From: Crenobacter luteus
GTDB lineage: Bacteria > Pseudomonadota > Gammaproteobacteria > Burkholderiales > Chromobacteriaceae
NCBI RefSeq assembly: GCF_004345725.1
Contig: NZ_SLXG01000005.1
Coordinates: 31,284-95,283, forward strand
Direction of reading: 5' to 3'
Length of the DNA stretch: 64,000 bases
A model generated the notes under the pieces. That model was not told the origin of the DNA. It did no database searches and saw only the letters and a program-made list of their open reading frames with translations. This document shows, in pieces, positions 37,799 through 48,433 of this stretch. Made by a program: the position numbers and the translations under genes. Each line of letters starts with the position of its first letter. Positions within the stretch are counted from its first letter, which is position 1.

Positions 37799-38668
37799 TC
37801 AGGCGACCGCCGGCTCCTGCATCAGCAGGGCCAGCAGCGTCGCGACCTCTTCCTTCAGCTCGCGGCGGTCGACGATCATGTCGATCGCGCCCTTCTCGAG
37901 CAGGAACTCGGCGCGCTGGAAGCCTTCCGGCAGCGTCTGGCGCACGGTCTGCTCGATCACGCGTGGACCGGCGAAGCCGATCAGCGCCCCCGGTTCGCCG
38001 ATCACCACGTCGCCGAGGAAGGCGAACGAGGCGGACACGCCGCCCATGGTCGGGTCGGTCAGCACCGAAATGAACGGCAGCTTGGCGTCGGCCAGCCAGG
38101 TCAGCGCGGCGCTGGTCTTGGCCATCTGCATCAGCGAGTTCAGGCCTTCCTGCATGCGCGCACCGCCGGAGGCCGCCACGCAGATGAACGGCGCGCGGGC
38201 CTCGAGCGCGGCCTGCACGCCGCGCACGAAGCGCTCGCCGACCACCGAGCCCATCGAACCGCCGATGAACTTGAACTCGAAGGCGGCGACCACGGCCGGG
38301 ATGTTGTGGATGCTGCCCTGCATCACCACCAGCGCGTCGTCCTCGCCAGTGCTGGCCGCGGCGGCGGCCAGCCGGTCGGGATAGCGTTTGCCGTCCTTGA
38401 ATTTCAGGATGTCGACCGGCTTGACCTCGGCGCCGATCTCGCGGCGACCCTCGGCGTCGAGCAGCATGTCGAGCCGCGCGCGCGCGCTGATCGGATGGTG
38501 ATGGTTACACTTCGGGCAGACTTGCAGATTGCTTTCGAGATCGGTGTAGTAAAGCACCGCCTCGCAGGCCGAGCACTTGCTCCACAGCCCCTCGGGAACC
38601 GCCGAAGGCTTGCTGGCGCGTCTGTCGCGCTTGATCTTCGGCGGGAGGAGCTTGTTCAACCAGCTCAT
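37799..38668 (-). CDS. accD: Acetyl-CoA carboxylase carboxyltransferase subunit beta
   Basis: A 289-residue subunit of the carboxyltransferase that makes malonyl-CoA with AccA. The N-terminal zinc ribbon has C32, C35, C51 and C54 (CSAC and CPKC). The crotonase-like core includes [16 protein letters not shown] and [23 protein letters not shown] precedes the ATG at 38668. It follows trpA by 90 bp on the same strand. This trp-accD linkage is conserved in many proteobacteria, where folC usually follows; here a terminator and the DnaA-box gap follow instead. Confidence 0.97.
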   Translation of the reverse strand: MSWLNKLLPPKIKRDRRASKPSAVPEGLWSKCSACEAVLYYTDLESNLQVCPKCNHHHPISARARLDMLLDAEGRREIGAEVKPVDILKFKDGKRYPDRLAAAAASTGEDDALVVMQGSIHNIPAVVAAFEFKFIGGSMGSVVGERFVRGVQAALEARAPFICVAASGGARMQEGLNSLMQMAKTSAALTWLADAKLPFISVLTDPTMGGVSASFAFLGDVVIGEPGALIGFAGPRVIEQTVRQTLPEGFQRAEFLLEKGAIDMIVDRRELKEEVATLLALLMQEPAVA

Positions 38669-38758
38669 GCTGACTCCTTAAAAAACATCGTTCGCGCCGT
38701 GTGCGCGAACCCGTCAGTTGTGACACGGGCCCCGACGGGGCCCCTTGGCATGGATGGC

Positions 38759-39550
38759 TCAGGCGCCGATCGCGGACTTCAGCCCGGCGACCAGGGCGGT
38801 CAGCCGTTCCTTGGCGGTTTCGGGCGTCGCCGCCTCGATTTCCTGCACCAGCCGGCTGCCGACGACGACCGCGTCGGCCACCTCGGCGACGCGACGCGCG
38901 GTTTCGCCGTCGCGGATGCCGAAGCCGACGCCGATGGGCAGGCTCAGGTGTTGGCGCAAGGCGGCGATTTTACGCCCAACCTCGTCAATGTCCAAATTCG
39001 CGGCGCCGGTCACGCCCTTGAGCGACACGTAGTAGACGTAGCCGCGCGCCAGACGGGCCACCTCGGCGACGCGCGCTTCGGGGGTGGTCGGCGCCAGCAG
39101 GAAGATCGGGTCGACGCTCTCGGCGCTCAGCGCGGCGGCCAGTTCCCCGGCCTCCTCGGGCGGACAGTCGACGGTCAGCACGCCGTCGACGCCGGCCGCG
39201 CGGGCCGCCTTCGAGAATTCGGTATAGCCCATCGCGAACACCGGGTTAAGGTAGCCCATCAGCACCACCGGCGTCACATCGTCGGTCTTGCGGAATTCGA
39301 CGACCATGGCGAGCACGTCCTTCAGGCCGACCTTGTGCGCGAGCGCGCGCTCGGACGCGCGCTGGATCACCGGGCCGTCGGCCATCGGGTCGGAGAACGG
39401 CACGCCCAGCTCGATGATGTCGGCGCCGCCTTCGACGAGGCCGTGCATCAGCGACACCGTCAGGCCCGGGTTCGGGTCGCCGGCGGTGATGAAGGGGATC
39501 AGGGCTTTCTTGCCCGCGAGGGCGGCGAAACGGTTGGCAATGCGCGACAT
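38759..39550 (-). CDS. trpA: Tryptophan synthase alpha subunit
   Basis: A 263-residue TIM-barrel enzyme that releases indole from indole-glycerol phosphate. Catalytic residues are E47 in [11 protein letters not shown] and D58 in MADGP. The phosphate-binding loop [14 protein letters not shown] is intact. The start [20 protein letters not shown] is family-typical and lies 8 bp after the trpB stop. It works as the alpha-beta complex with TrpB. Confidence 0.97.
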   Translation of the reverse strand: MSRIANRFAALAGKKALIPFITAGDPNPGLTVSLMHGLVEGGADIIELGVPFSDPMADGPVIQRASERALAHKVGLKDVLAMVVEFRKTDDVTPVVLMGYLNPVFAMGYTEFSKAARAAGVDGVLTVDCPPEEAGELAAALSAESVDPIFLLAPTTPEARVAEVARLARGYVYYVSLKGVTGAANLDIDEVGRKIAALRQHLSLPIGVGFGIRDGETARRVAEVADAVVVGSRLVQEIEAATPETAKERLTALVAGLKSAIGA

Positions 39551-39558
39551 GCTCGGTC

Positions 39559-40758
39559 TCACAGTTGGATGCCGGAGAGACCGGCGACGGTGTTGATGTC
39601 CTTGTCGCCGCGGCCGGACAGGTTGACGAGGATCACCTGGTCCTTGCCCATCGTCGGCGCGTGCTTGATCGCCCAGGCGAGCGCGTGGCTCGACTCGAGC
39701 GCCGGAATGATGCCCTCGCTGCGGCACAGCTCGTGGAAGGCGGCGAGCGCCTCGTCGTCGTTGATCGCGTCGTATTCGGCGCGGCCGAGGTCCTTCAGGT
39801 AGCTGTGCTCGGGGCCGACGCCCGGGTAGTCGAGCCCGGCGGACACCGAGTGGGTCTCGACGATCTGGCCGTTCTCGTCCTGCATCAGGTAGCTCTTGAA
39901 GCCGTGCAACACGCCCGGCTTGCCGGCCGACAGCGGCGCCGCGTGGCGGCCGCTGGCGACGCCGTCGCCGCCCGCCTCGACGCCGACGATGCGCACGCCC
40001 GACACGTCGATGTAGGGGTAGAACATGCCGATCGCGTTGGAGCCGCCGCCGACGCAGGCGACGACGACGTCCGGCTGGCGACCGATCATCTCGGGCATCT
40101 GCACCTTGGCTTCGTCGCCGATCACGCACTGGAAGTCGCGCACCAGCATCGGGTAAGGGTGCGGGCCGGCGGCGGTGCCGAGGATGTAGAAGGTCGAGTC
40201 GACGTTGGTCACCCAGTCGCGCATCGCCTCGTTCAGCGCGTCCTTGAGCGTCTTGGAACCGGACTCGACCGGCACGACGGTCGCGCCCAACAGCTTCATG
40301 CGGTAGACGTTCGGCGCCTGGCGCTTGACGTCCTCGGCGCCCATGTAGACGACGCACTCCATGCCGTAGCGGGCGGCGACGGTGGCCGACGCGACGCCGT
40401 GCTGGCCGGCGCCGGTCTCGGCGATCACGCGCTTCTTGCCCATGCGGCGGGCGAGCAGCGCCTGGCCGATGGTGTTGTTCACCTTGTGCGCGCCGGTGTG
40501 GTTCAGGTCTTCGCGCTTGAGGTAGATCTGCGCGCCGCCGAGTTTTTCCGACAGGCGGCGGGCGTGGTAGACCGGGCTCGGCCGACCCACGTAGTGCTTG
40601 AGCTCGTAGCGGTACTCTTCCCAGAAGGCCGGGTCGTTCTTCGCGCGTTCGTATTCGGCTTTCAGCTCGTCCAGCGCCGCCATCAGCGTCTCGGCGACGT
40701 AGATCCCGCCGTACGGGCCGAAGTGGCCGCGCGCGTCGGGCATGTCATAGCGATCCAT
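39559..40758 (-). CDS. trpB: Tryptophan synthase beta subunit
   Basis: A 399-residue PLP enzyme joining indole and serine. The PLP lysine is K92 in [10 protein letters not shown], and the phosphate-binding glycine run is [10 protein letters not shown]. The start overlaps the end of trpF by 14 bp. Length and sequence match the family throughout. Confidence 0.98.
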   Translation of the reverse strand: MDRYDMPDARGHFGPYGGIYVAETLMAALDELKAEYERAKNDPAFWEEYRYELKHYVGRPSPVYHARRLSEKLGGAQIYLKREDLNHTGAHKVNNTIGQALLARRMGKKRVIAETGAGQHGVASATVAARYGMECVVYMGAEDVKRQAPNVYRMKLLGATVVPVESGSKTLKDALNEAMRDWVTNVDSTFYILGTAAGPHPYPMLVRDFQCVIGDEAKVQMPEMIGRQPDVVVACVGGGSNAIGMFYPYIDVSGVRIVGVEAGGDGVASGRHAAPLSAGKPGVLHGFKSYLMQDENGQIVETHSVSAGLDYPGVGPEHSYLKDLGRAEYDAINDDEALAAFHELCRSEGIIPALESSHALAWAIKHAPTMGKDQVILVNLSGRGDKDINTVAGLSGIQL

Positions 40759-41368
40759 CTGTCACTCCTTGTATGAAGGCCCGCATCCGCTCGGCGTCCT
40801 TGATTCCCTTGCCCGCCTCGACGCCGCTGGAGACGTCGACCGCCGCCGGGCGCACGCGGCGCACCGCGTCGGCGACGTTGTCGGGCGTCAGCCCGCCCGA
40901 CAGGATCAGCGGGATCGGCAGATTGTCCGGAATCAGGCGCCAGTCGAAGGTCGCGCCGGTGCCACCGTGCGCGCCCTCGACGAAGGCGTCGGCCAACAGG
41001 CCGCGGGCGTTCTTGTATCGATCGGCCCATTCTACCAGATCGACCCCCGGCTTTACCCTGACCGCCTTCAGATACGGGCGGTGAAAGCTCGCGCAGAACT
41101 CTGGCGTCTCCTCGCCGTGGAACTGCAGGATGTCTACGGCTACCGCCGCCAGAATCTCGTCGACGCGCTCGCGCTCCGGATTGACGAACAAGGCCACCAC
41201 CGACACGAAGGGCGGCAAGGCGGCGATCACCGCGCGCGCGGCGGCGATGTCGACGTTGCGCGGGCTCTTGTCGTAGAACACCAGGCCGATCGCGTCGGCG
41301 CCGAGCCGCGCGGCGTCGCGCGCGTCCTCGGGCCGCGTCAGGCCGCAAATCTTGATACGGGGTCGCAC
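40745..41368 (-). CDS. trpF: Phosphoribosylanthranilate isomerase
   Basis: A 207-residue TIM-barrel isomerase. The catalytic cysteine is C8 in IKICGLTR. The later segments [14 protein letters not shown] and VDVSSGVE are diagnostic, and the second catalytic residue is the Asp near 130. I start at GTG 41368, which has GGAG at good spacing and lies 2 bp after the truA stop. The longer open frame upstream overlaps truA and is rejected. truA-trpF-trpB-trpA-accD is a conserved linkage. Confidence 0.96.
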   Translation of the reverse strand: MRPRIKICGLTRPEDARDAARLGADAIGLVFYDKSPRNVDIAAARAVIAALPPFVSVVALFVNPERERVDEILAAVAVDILQFHGEETPEFCASFHRPYLKAVRVKPGVDLVEWADRYKNARGLLADAFVEGAHGGTGATFDWRLIPDNLPIPLILSGGLTPDNVADAVRRVRPAAVDVSSGVEAGKGIKDAERMRAFIQGVTDGSL

Positions 41369-41370
41369 GG

Positions 41371-42159
41371 TCAACTCCAGAAGGTCAGGCGCGCCGAATC
41401 GGCGCAGGCCGGCAGGCCGAATTCGGCCGGATAGCCGACGCCGGTCAGGAACAGGCCGTCGGGCATGAAGGTCGGCGGCGCGAGCCGGCGTTCGCGCGCG
41501 GCCAACAGCTCGGCCAACCCTTGGGCCGAGAGGCTGCCCTTGCCGACGTAGACCAGCGCGCCGACGATGTTGCGCACCATGTGGTGCAAAAAGGCGTCGG
41601 CGGAAAAATCGAAGCGGATCAACCCGCCCGCCGCGACGATGTCGAGCCGGGAGAGTTGTTTGACCGGGTTCTTCGCCTGGCATTCGGCGGCGCGAAAACT
41701 GGAGAAGTCGTGCCGGCCGACCAGGAGCCCGGCCGCCTCGCGCATCGCGGCGACGTCGAGCGGCGAGTGGTACCAGCCGACCCGGCCGGCGGACAGGGCC
41801 GGGCGCACCGGGTGGTTGAGCAGGAAGTAGCTGTAGGAGCGCGAGAAGGCGGAAAAACGCGCGTGGAAGTCGTCCGATACCGGCCGCGCCCACAGCACCG
41901 CCACCTCGGGCGGCAAGAAGCGGTTGACGCCGCGCACCCAGGCGTTCAGCGGCCGCTCGAGCGGCGCGTCGAAATGCACCACCTGCTGGCTCGCGTGCAC
42001 GCCGGCGTCGGTGCGGCCGGCGGCGACCACGCCGACCTTGGCGCCGGCGATCTGACCCAACGCGCGCTCGAGCGCGTCCTGCACCGTGTTGCCGTGCGGC
42101 TGGCTCTGCCAGCCGGCGAAACGGCGGCCGTCGTATTCGATTCCGAGCGCAATCCTCAT
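41371..42159 (-). CDS. truA: tRNA pseudouridine(38-40) synthase TruA
   Basis: A 262-residue pseudouridine synthase for the anticodon arm of tRNAs. It starts [20 protein letters not shown], and the catalytic aspartate is D51 in [22 protein letters not shown] is a further hallmark near residue 205. The start at 42159 overlaps the end of the EcfT-like gene by 4 bp. Confidence 0.97.
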   Translation of the reverse strand: MRIALGIEYDGRRFAGWQSQPHGNTVQDALERALGQIAGAKVGVVAAGRTDAGVHASQQVVHFDAPLERPLNAWVRGVNRFLPPEVAVLWARPVSDDFHARFSAFSRSYSYFLLNHPVRPALSAGRVGWYHSPLDVAAMREAAGLLVGRHDFSSFRAAECQAKNPVKQLSRLDIVAAGGLIRFDFSADAFLHHMVRNIVGALVYVGKGSLSAQGLAELLAARERRLAPPTFMPDGLFLTGVGYPAEFGLPACADSARLTFWS

Positions 42160-42800
42160 GCCCACGCTATCACCACCCCTCCCATCGCGGCGCCCCAGGC
42201 GAGCACAGCGAACAGGTCGCGCGCGCGCCAGCGGCAAAAGCGCAACTCTACCGCATCGGGCCCCGCCTTGACCACGTCGTCCCGGCACAGCGCGCGCCAG
42301 CGCGCGAGCGAGAGGCCGGGCGGCTCGGCCAACATCGCGTCGGCGTAGTAAAGCGTCAGCCACAGCCGCAGCGCCGCGCGCTCGATTGGCACGCCGACGC
42401 GGGAAAGCGGCGCCGCCAGGCCCACGAGCCCGGACAGCAGCGCGTCGCGCGGGCGCGTCAGCCACAGCGCGCGCATCCACCACACCAGCGTCAGCAGCCG
42501 CAGCGCGTGCGCGAGCCCGGCGGCCAGGCCCTCGCGCGTCGGCGCCCACGTAGCGTCCCACAGCGCGCGGCCCGGCAGCGTCCAGCCCATTACCGCGACG
42601 AGCGCGACGAGCAGCCAGCGCATGCGCCGCAGGCTCATCGGCACGGCGCGGCGCTCGAAGCGCGTCACCGCCAGCGCCGCCAAAAGCGCCGCCGGTGCGA
42701 GAACCGCCAGCGGCAGGCACTGCAGCGCGATCGCACCGGCGAGCCAGAGCAGCAGCGCGACCGAGGGATGGAAGGCCGTCCGGGCCACAACCTCAGCCAT
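42156..42800 (-). CDS. CbiQ/EcfT-like membrane protein
   Basis: A 214-residue integral membrane protein with about five hydrophobic segments. [17 protein letters not shown] near the start and the [20 protein letters not shown] region followed by [19 protein letters not shown] resemble the T component of energy-coupling-factor transporters (CbiQ/EcfT), including the conserved 'xHPxxKL'-like start. No ATPase or substrate-binding S component lies nearby, so partners would have to be elsewhere. It overlaps truA by 4 bp. The family call is by pattern and is less certain than its neighbours. Confidence 0.65.
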   Translation of the reverse strand: MAEVVARTAFHPSVALLLWLAGAIALQCLPLAVLAPAALLAALAVTRFERRAVPMSLRRMRWLLVALVAVMGWTLPGRALWDATWAPTREGLAAGLAHALRLLTLVWWMRALWLTRPRDALLSGLVGLAAPLSRVGVPIERAALRLWLTLYYADAMLAEPPGLSLARWRALCRDDVVKAGPDAVELRFCRWRARDLFAVLAWGAAMGGVVIAWA

Positions 42801-42860
42801 CGCCGGCCCCGGACGCGCGAAGACCCGCCTTCCGGCGGGTCGTCGTCAACTGCGGTCCCG

Positions 42861-45050
42861 TCAAGGGGTGATCTTCGCCAGCAGCGACTCGGCCTCGTCC
42901 TTCAAGGGGCCGCTCGCCTCGCCGGCCAGCTCGGTCAGCACCTCGCGCGCGCCCTCGCTGTCGCCCATGTCGAGGTAGACCCTGGCCAGGTCGAGCTTGG
43001 TGCTCAAGGGATCGTCGCCCGCCGACACGCCGCTCATCGATGTCGGCGCGTCGTCCTGGAACAGCGCGGCGAAATCGCCGAGCGCGTCGTCCTGCTGCGG
43101 CGCCGCGTCCGGCGCCTTGGCCGGCGGCGCGTCGTCGAGCTGGAAGTCGAAGTCGAGCAGCTTGTCGTCGACCTTGCCCTCGGCGGCGGGCGGCGCCGTC
43201 TCGGCGGCCGGCGCGGCCACCAGCGCGTCAAGGTCGAAGTCGAGCAGCGCGTCCGGGGCGGGTCCGCTCGACGCCGCGCCGGGCTGCACGTCGTCCTCGC
43301 CGAACAGCGCCGCGCGCAGCGGGTCGGCCACCTCCTCTGCCGCCGTCGGCGCCGCCTCGGTCGCGGCCGGCACCGAAGGTGGCGGCGGTGCGGCCTGCGC
43401 GACCGCCATCAGTTCCTGGTCGAGGTCGATGGGGCCGAAGGACTCGGCGGCATCGGGCGGCTGCGTGGCCAGCACCTCGCCGCTGTGGTAGAGCGGGTTT
43501 TCCGGGTCGAGCAATTGCCCCATCGCGGCCGCCTTGGCCCATTGCTGGCCGCGACCGTCGAAGGCCAGGTGCAGCTCGCGCGCCACCGGCTCGAAACTCT
43601 CCCGGTCCTCGCGCGCCGCGTAGATTTCCAGCAACTTCAGCCTCACCTCGTGGCGGGCCGGGTCGCGGGCGAGCGCATCCTTGAGGATTTCCTCGGCCTG
43701 CTGGTCGCGGCCGTAGGCGATGTAGACCTCGGCCTCGGCGACCGGGTCGACCTCGCCGGCGTCGATCTCGCCGAAAGAGCGGGTGAAGTCGGACATGAAG
43801 CTCGGCGCGCCGGCGGTCGTCGCGCCGCGCAACACAGGGGAGGTCACGGTGCTCGCCCCGCCGGCCAGGCCAGGGCTCACCAGCCCGGCGTCGGCGACCT
43901 GCCTCGCACGGCGACGCCGCGCCAGCCCCAGGCCGGCCAGCGCGAGCAGCAGGGCGCCGGCGGCGACGCCGCCGATCAGCGGCAGACGCGCGACGATGGC
44001 GTCCAGCCAGCCGCCGCCCTCCGCCGCCGCCGGCGCGGGCGGCGGCGCATCTTGCTGCAGCGTCCTGAGCTTCGCCTCCAGCGCGGCGATCCGCGCCTCG
44101 GCCGCCTTCAGCGACTTGTCGCGTTCGGCGACCTGCGCTTCGAGTTGGCCGAGCGCCTCGTCGGCAAGCACCGGCTGAGCCTGCGCGGCGCCCGCGCTCG
44201 CCGCGGCCACCGGGGCGACGAGCGCGGGCGTGGCAGGCACGGGCGCGGCGGCGGGCGGCGGCGACACGCCTTGCGCCGCCGGGACGAACGACGCGCCGCC
44301 CGGCGATGCCGGCACCGGCGCCGGCTCGCCGCCGGCCAGCAGGCGCCGCGTTTCGGCGGCGGACAGCGCGCGGATGCGGGCGGCGGACGGCACCTTGAGC
44401 CGCGCGCCGGCGCGCAGCCGGTCCGGGTCGCCGCCGATGAAGGCGTCGGGGTTCAGCTTCAGCAACGCGGCGCGCGTCTGGTCGAGGCTGGCACCCGGCG
44501 GTTGCACGCGGGCGGCCAGGCTGTAGAGGGTGCTGCCCGGCGTCACGAGCAGCCCGGCAGGCGTGGCGGTGGCGACGGCGCGTTCGGCCGGCGCCGCGCG
44601 TGGGCGCGCCGGCAGCTCGTCGTCGAGCGCCAGGTCCTGGCCGCCGCGGACGCGGTACTCGGGCGGGTCGAGCAGCACGGTGTACTCGCGCACCGAGCGC
44701 GTCGTGCCGCCGCGCGCCTCGACGACGAAGCGCAGGAAGGGGTCGCGGACAGGCTTGACCGAGGTGACCCTGACCACCGCCCCCGAGGCGCCGCGCACCA
44801 GCGAGAAGCGCAACGACGACAGCGTCGCAGGGTAGTCGACCCCCAGGTCGCGGAAGGTCTCGTTGCCCGCCAGTCCGACCCGTACGCTGTCGAACTCGGC
44901 GGCGGCCACCCCGCTCAGCGGAATGTCGGCGCGAAAGGTCTCGCCGAGGTTGGAGCGCACGCTGATCGGGCCCAGGCCTGCCGACGCGCCGGCAGAACAG
45001 AGGGCCGCCACGAGCAGCACGGTGAGTTTGAGGGGTGCCTGTCTTATCAC
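42861..45050 (-). CDS. fimV: FimV/HubP-family polar pilus assembly protein
   Basis: A 729-residue inner-membrane protein. After a signal peptide (about 1-24, ending in GASA) comes the FimV N-terminal domain (SVRSNLGETFRADIPL). A LysM domain lies near 165-225 (LLVTPGSTLYSLAARV), then a Pro/Ala-rich stretch, a short coiled coil, one membrane segment (about 350-370), and an acidic cytoplasmic tail with TPR-like repeats that ends in the conserved FimV C-terminal motif (LDLARVYLDMGDSEGAREVL). FimV/HubP organises the cell pole and type IV pilus assembly. I start at GTG 45050, preceded by GGAAGGTGG; the in-frame ATG at 45089 has no ribosome site. The asd-usg-fimV-truA order is conserved. Confidence 0.92.
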   Translation of the reverse strand: MIRQAPLKLTVLLVAALCSAGASAGLGPISVRSNLGETFRADIPLSGVAAAEFDSVRVGLAGNETFRDLGVDYPATLSSLRFSLVRGASGAVVRVTSVKPVRDPFLRFVVEARGGTTRSVREYTVLLDPPEYRVRGGQDLALDDELPARPRAAPAERAVATATPAGLLVTPGSTLYSLAARVQPPGASLDQTRAALLKLNPDAFIGGDPDRLRAGARLKVPSAARIRALSAAETRRLLAGGEPAPVPASPGGASFVPAAQGVSPPPAAAPVPATPALVAPVAAASAGAAQAQPVLADEALGQLEAQVAERDKSLKAAEARIAALEAKLRTLQQDAPPPAPAAAEGGGWLDAIVARLPLIGGVAAGALLLALAGLGLARRRRARQVADAGLVSPGLAGGASTVTSPVLRGATTAGAPSFMSDFTRSFGEIDAGEVDPVAEAEVYIAYGRDQQAEEILKDALARDPARHEVRLKLLEIYAAREDRESFEPVARELHLAFDGRGQQWAKAAAMGQLLDPENPLYHSGEVLATQPPDAAESFGPIDLDQELMAVAQAAPPPPSVPAATEAAPTAAEEVADPLRAALFGEDDVQPGAASSGPAPDALLDFDLDALVAAPAAETAPPAAEGKVDDKLLDFDFQLDDAPPAKAPDAAPQQDDALGDFAALFQDDAPTSMSGVSAGDDPLSTKLDLARVYLDMGDSEGAREVLTELAGEASGPLKDEAESLLAKITP

Positions 45051-45137
45051 GATCCACCTTCCGGCTTTTGTTCTTGATGTTGTCAGCATGCACGCGGCGT
45101 TCCGAACGCATCGGTCGACCGCCCGACCATCTTAAGT

Positions 45138-45165
45138 GCCCCGCCCTGCCAGCGCCAGGCGGGGC
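45138..45165 (-). terminator. Weak terminator-like hairpin after usg
   Basis: GCCCCGCC and GGCGGGGC form an 8-bp stem with a 12-nt loop, 7 bp after the usg stop on the minus strand. The following bases (ACTTAAG) are a poor T-run, so readthrough into fimV is likely. Confidence 0.4.
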
Positions 45166-45171
45166 TTCGCG

Positions 45172-46128
45172 TCAGGCAAAATACCCAGTTTGCATCGCCT
45201 TGGCAAACTGTTCGCACCAGTTTTTCGCGGTGACGCGCGCCGGATCGGCGGTCAGCCAGAACATCAGCCGCGAGCCGCTCAGGCGGACGCGGTCGGCGGC
45301 CAGCAGGTCGGTGCCGGCGACGTCCATCGGGCTGACGGTGCTGTCGGCCTTGCCCGGCTCGGCGTTCAGCCACAGGCCGGCGGCGAGGAAGGCCTGCTTG
45401 ACCTCGGCAAGCGACGGCGCCTCGCCGGCGAACTCGACGCTCACCGACCAGGCGGCGCCGAAGAACATCGGCACGTGCACGACGCTGGCGTACACCGGCA
45501 GCCGGGCTTGGCCGAGCAGCGCGGGCAGGCTCTCGGCCAACTGGCGCTCGGCGGCGCTCGCGCCGCCCTCCTCCGCGTCGCCGATCAGCGGCAGCAGGTT
45601 GAACGCCTGCCGTTTCGGGAAGTGCTCGACCTCGGCGTCGCGCTGGGTAAACAACGCGGTGGTCTGCGCCGCCAGCTCCTCGAGCGCGCCCTGGCCGAAG
45701 CGGCTGGCCGACTGGTAGGCCGACACGGTGACGGCGGACAGCCCGCCCAGCGCGGCCAGCGCGCGCGCCAGCGGCAGCACGGCGCTGTCGGGCAGCGCGA
45801 TCACGTTGCCGTCGAGCGCCGGCGTGGCGAGCGTCGCGGCCTCGCCCGCTTCGAGCACGATGGTGCCGGCGTCGAGCGCTTCGCGGCGCGCCGCGTCGAA
45901 GCCGTCGGCGGTGAAAAAGGCCGCGCCGACGTTGCCGAAGTCGAACTCGGACAGCGGCTGCACCGCCAGCTCGCGGTGGCCGAACTCGACCGTCTCGCCG
46001 TCGCGCTCGTCCGCGTCGACCGCAAACACGCGCACCGACGGCGGCACGAGCTCAGCCAAGCTTTCGAGCAGCGCGGCGCCGAGCGGGCTGGTGGCGCCGA
46101 CGACGGCGATTTGCAGGTTTGCACTCAT
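45172..46128 (-). CDS. usg: USG-1-like paralogue of aspartate-semialdehyde dehydrogenase
   Basis: A 318-residue protein with the Asd fold: MSANLQIAVVGATSPLGAAL is the nucleotide-binding start and SAYQSASRFGQGALEELAAQ matches the dimer region. Where true Asd has the catalytic cysteine (NCT or NCS), this protein reads ALPDSAVLPLARAL, so the nucleophile is missing. It is therefore probably not an active dehydrogenase. It corresponds to the usg gene between asd and fimV in Pseudomonas and relatives, whose role is unknown. The start at 46128 has GGAGAA upstream. Two copies of the dispersed word lie inside (45508, 45532). Confidence 0.88.
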   Translation of the reverse strand: MSANLQIAVVGATSPLGAALLESLAELVPPSVRVFAVDADERDGETVEFGHRELAVQPLSEFDFGNVGAAFFTADGFDAARREALDAGTIVLEAGEAATLATPALDGNVIALPDSAVLPLARALAALGGLSAVTVSAYQSASRFGQGALEELAAQTTALFTQRDAEVEHFPKRQAFNLLPLIGDAEEGGASAAERQLAESLPALLGQARLPVYASVVHVPMFFGAAWSVSVEFAGEAPSLAEVKQAFLAAGLWLNAEPGKADSTVSPMDVAGTDLLAADRVRLSGSRLMFWLTADPARVTAKNWCEQFAKAMQTGYFA

Positions 46129-46140
46129 CAATTCTTCTCC

Positions 46141-46169
46141 AAACAGAAAGGGCGCGGTTAAGCGCCCTT
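46141..46169 (-). terminator. Terminator-like hairpin between asd and usg
   Basis: AAGGGCGC and GCGCCCTT form an 8-bp stem with a 6-nt loop, followed on the minus strand by TTCTGTTT. It would reduce readthrough from asd into usg. Confidence 0.6.
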
Positions 46170-46202
46170 GGGTTGTCAGCGTGCGCCCGAAGGCGCGCGC
46201 GA

Positions 46203-47315
46203 TCAGCGTTCGATCAGGATGCGCAGCATGCGGCGCAGCGGCTCGGCCGCGCCCCACAGCAGCTGGTCGCCGACGGTGAAGGCCGACAGGTAGTCGTTGC
46301 CCATCGAGAGCTTGCGCAGGCGGCCGACCGGAACGGTCAGCGTGCCGGTGACGGTGACCGGGGTCAGGTCGCGCATGCTGTCTTCGCGGGTGTTCGGCAC
46401 CACCTTGGCCCACGGGTTGGCGGCGGCGAGCATCGCCTCGATCTCGTCGAGCGGCACGTCCTTCTTCAGCTTGATGGTCAGCGCCTGGCTGTGGCAGCGC
46501 ATCGCGCCGACGCGCACGCACAGGCCGTCGACCGGGATCGGGTTGGCCGAGCGGCCGAGGATCTTGTTGGTCTCGACGCCGCCCTTCCATTCTTCCTTCG
46601 ACTGGCCGTTGCCGAGGTCCTTGTCGATCCACGGGATCAGGCTGCCGGCCAGCGGCACGCCGAAGTGCTGGCTCGGGAAGGCGTCCGAGCGCAGGAAGTC
46701 GGCCACGCCGCGGTCGATGTCGAGGATGGCCGAGGCCGGGTCGGCCAGCTTGTCGGCGACCTGTGCGTTGATCGCGCCCATGCCGGCGATCAGCTCGCGC
46801 ATGTTCTGCGCGCCGGCGCCCGAGGCGGCCTGGTAGGTCATCGAGGTGGTCCACTCGACCAGGTCGTTCTGGAACAGGCCGCCCAGCGCCATCAGCATCA
46901 GGCTGACGGTGCAGTTGCCGCCGACGTAGTTCTTCACGCCGCGGGAGAGGCCGTCCCGGATCACGTTCAGGTTGACCGGATCGAGGATGATGATCGCCTC
47001 GTCGTCCATGCGCAGCGTCGAGGCGGCGTCGATCCAGTAGCCCTGCCAGCCGGCGGCGCGCAGTTTCGGGAACACTTCGCTCGTGTAATCGCCGCCCTGA
47101 CAGGTGACGATGGCGTCCATCTGTTTGAGCGCGTCGATGTCGCGCGCGTCTTTCAGCGCCGGCACGTCCTTGCCGATCGCCGGGGCGGCGCCGCCGACGT
47201 TGGAGGTGGTGAAGAACACCGGCTCGTCGATGACGGCGAAGTCGTTCTCCTCGCGCATGCGCTGCATCAGCACCGAACCGACCATGCCGCGCCAGCCTAC
47301 AAACCCTACTCGCAT
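46203..47315 (-). CDS. asd: Aspartate-semialdehyde dehydrogenase
   Basis: A 370-residue NADPH enzyme that reduces aspartyl phosphate in lysine, threonine, methionine and diaminopimelate synthesis. It starts [20 protein letters not shown], and the catalytic cysteine is C135 in [10 protein letters not shown], as in E. coli. The active-site histidine region [15 protein letters not shown] is intact. It starts 43 bp after the leuB stop and may be co-transcribed with the leu genes. Confidence 0.98.
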   Translation of the reverse strand: MRVGFVGWRGMVGSVLMQRMREENDFAVIDEPVFFTTSNVGGAAPAIGKDVPALKDARDIDALKQMDAIVTCQGGDYTSEVFPKLRAAGWQGYWIDAASTLRMDDEAIIILDPVNLNVIRDGLSRGVKNYVGGNCTVSLMLMALGGLFQNDLVEWTTSMTYQAASGAGAQNMRELIAGMGAINAQVADKLADPASAILDIDRGVADFLRSDAFPSQHFGVPLAGSLIPWIDKDLGNGQSKEEWKGGVETNKILGRSANPIPVDGLCVRVGAMRCHSQALTIKLKKDVPLDEIEAMLAAANPWAKVVPNTREDSMRDLTPVTVTGTLTVPVGRLRKLSMGNDYLSAFTVGDQLLWGAAEPLRRMLRILIER

Positions 47316-47358
47316 TGCAATTCCTTGATTATGTTTGAGAATTCTTTCCGACAGCTTA

Positions 47359-48429
47359 TCAGGCCTTGAGCGCGGCGACTACTGCGTCGCCCATGCCCGA
47401 GCAGCCGACCTTCTGGCAGCCGGCCTCGTAGATGTCGGCGGTGCGGAAGCCCTGCTGGAGCACGGTCTTGACGGCGTTCTCGATGCGCTGGGCCTCGGCT
47501 TCGCGGTTGAAGGTGTAGCGCAGCATCATCGCTGCCGACAGGATGGTCGCCAGCGGGTTGGCCAGGTCACGGCCGGCGATGTCCGGCGCCGAACCGTGGC
47601 TCGGCTCGTACAGGCCCTTGTTGTTCGCGTCGAGCGACGCGGACGGCAGCATGCCGATCGAGCCGGTCAGCATCGACGCCTCGTCGGACAGGATGTCGCC
47701 GAAGATGTTGCCGGTCACCATCACGTCGAACTGCTTCGGGTTGCGCACCAGCTGCATCGCGGCGTTGTCGACGTACATGTGGCTCAACTCGACGTCCGGG
47801 TATTCCTTCGCGACGTCGATGAAGATCTCCTTCCAGAACTCGGTGCACTCGAGCACGTTGGCCTTGTCGACCGAGCACAGCTTCTTGTTGCGCTTTTGCG
47901 CGATGCCGAAGGCGACGTGGGCGATGCGGCGGATCTCGCTCTCGCTGTACCGCATGGTGTTGAAGCCTTCGCGCTCGCCCGCCTCGTTGACGCGGATGCC
48001 GCGCGGTTGGCCGAAGTAGATGTCGCCGGTCAGTTCGCGCACGATCATGATGTCGAGGCCCGACACCACTTCCGGCTTCAGCGTCGACGCGTTCGCCAGT
48101 TCCGGGTACAGGATGGCCGGACGCAGGTTGGCGAACAGGTTCAGGTCCTTGCGGATCGCCAGCAGGCCGCGCTCCGGGCGCAGCGGGCGGTCGAGCGTGT
48201 CGTACTGGGGACCGCCGACGGCGCCCAGCAGCACCGCGTCGGCCTCGCGGCACAGCTTCTGGGTGAATTCCGGGTAAGGGTGGCCGTAGGCGTCGTAGCC
48301 GGCGCCGCCCAGCGGCGCTTCTTCGGCTTCGAAGGCCAGGCCGTCGGCGGCGAGCACGTCGAGCACGCGGCGGGCCTGGGCGATGATTTCCGGGCCGATA
48401 CCGTCGCCCGGGAGAATGGCAATCTTCAT
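47359..48429 (-). CDS. leuB: 3-isopropylmalate dehydrogenase
   Basis: A 356-residue NAD-dependent decarboxylating dehydrogenase of leucine synthesis. It starts [20 protein letters not shown]. Further landmarks are [15 protein letters not shown] and the Asp-bearing metal site in [15 protein letters not shown]. Length is typical of the family. It is the last leu gene of the cluster. Confidence 0.98.
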   Translation of the reverse strand: MKIAILPGDGIGPEIIAQARRVLDVLAADGLAFEAEEAPLGGAGYDAYGHPYPEFTQKLCREADAVLLGAVGGPQYDTLDRPLRPERGLLAIRKDLNLFANLRPAILYPELANASTLKPEVVSGLDIMIVRELTGDIYFGQPRGIRVNEAGEREGFNTMRYSESEIRRIAHVAFGIAQKRNKKLCSVDKANVLECTEFWKEIFIDVAKEYPDVELSHMYVDNAAMQLVRNPKQFDVMVTGNIFGDILSDEASMLTGSIGMLPSASLDANNKGLYEPSHGSAPDIAGRDLANPLATILSAAMMLRYTFNREAEAQRIENAVKTVLQQGFRTADIYEAGCQKVGCSGMGDAVVAALKA

Positions 48430-48433
48430 GTCT

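Noticed and set aside
48001-48015. GTTGGCCGAA as a further copy of the dispersed word
   Set aside because: It differs at the last base. Near matches were not counted, to keep the tally strict.
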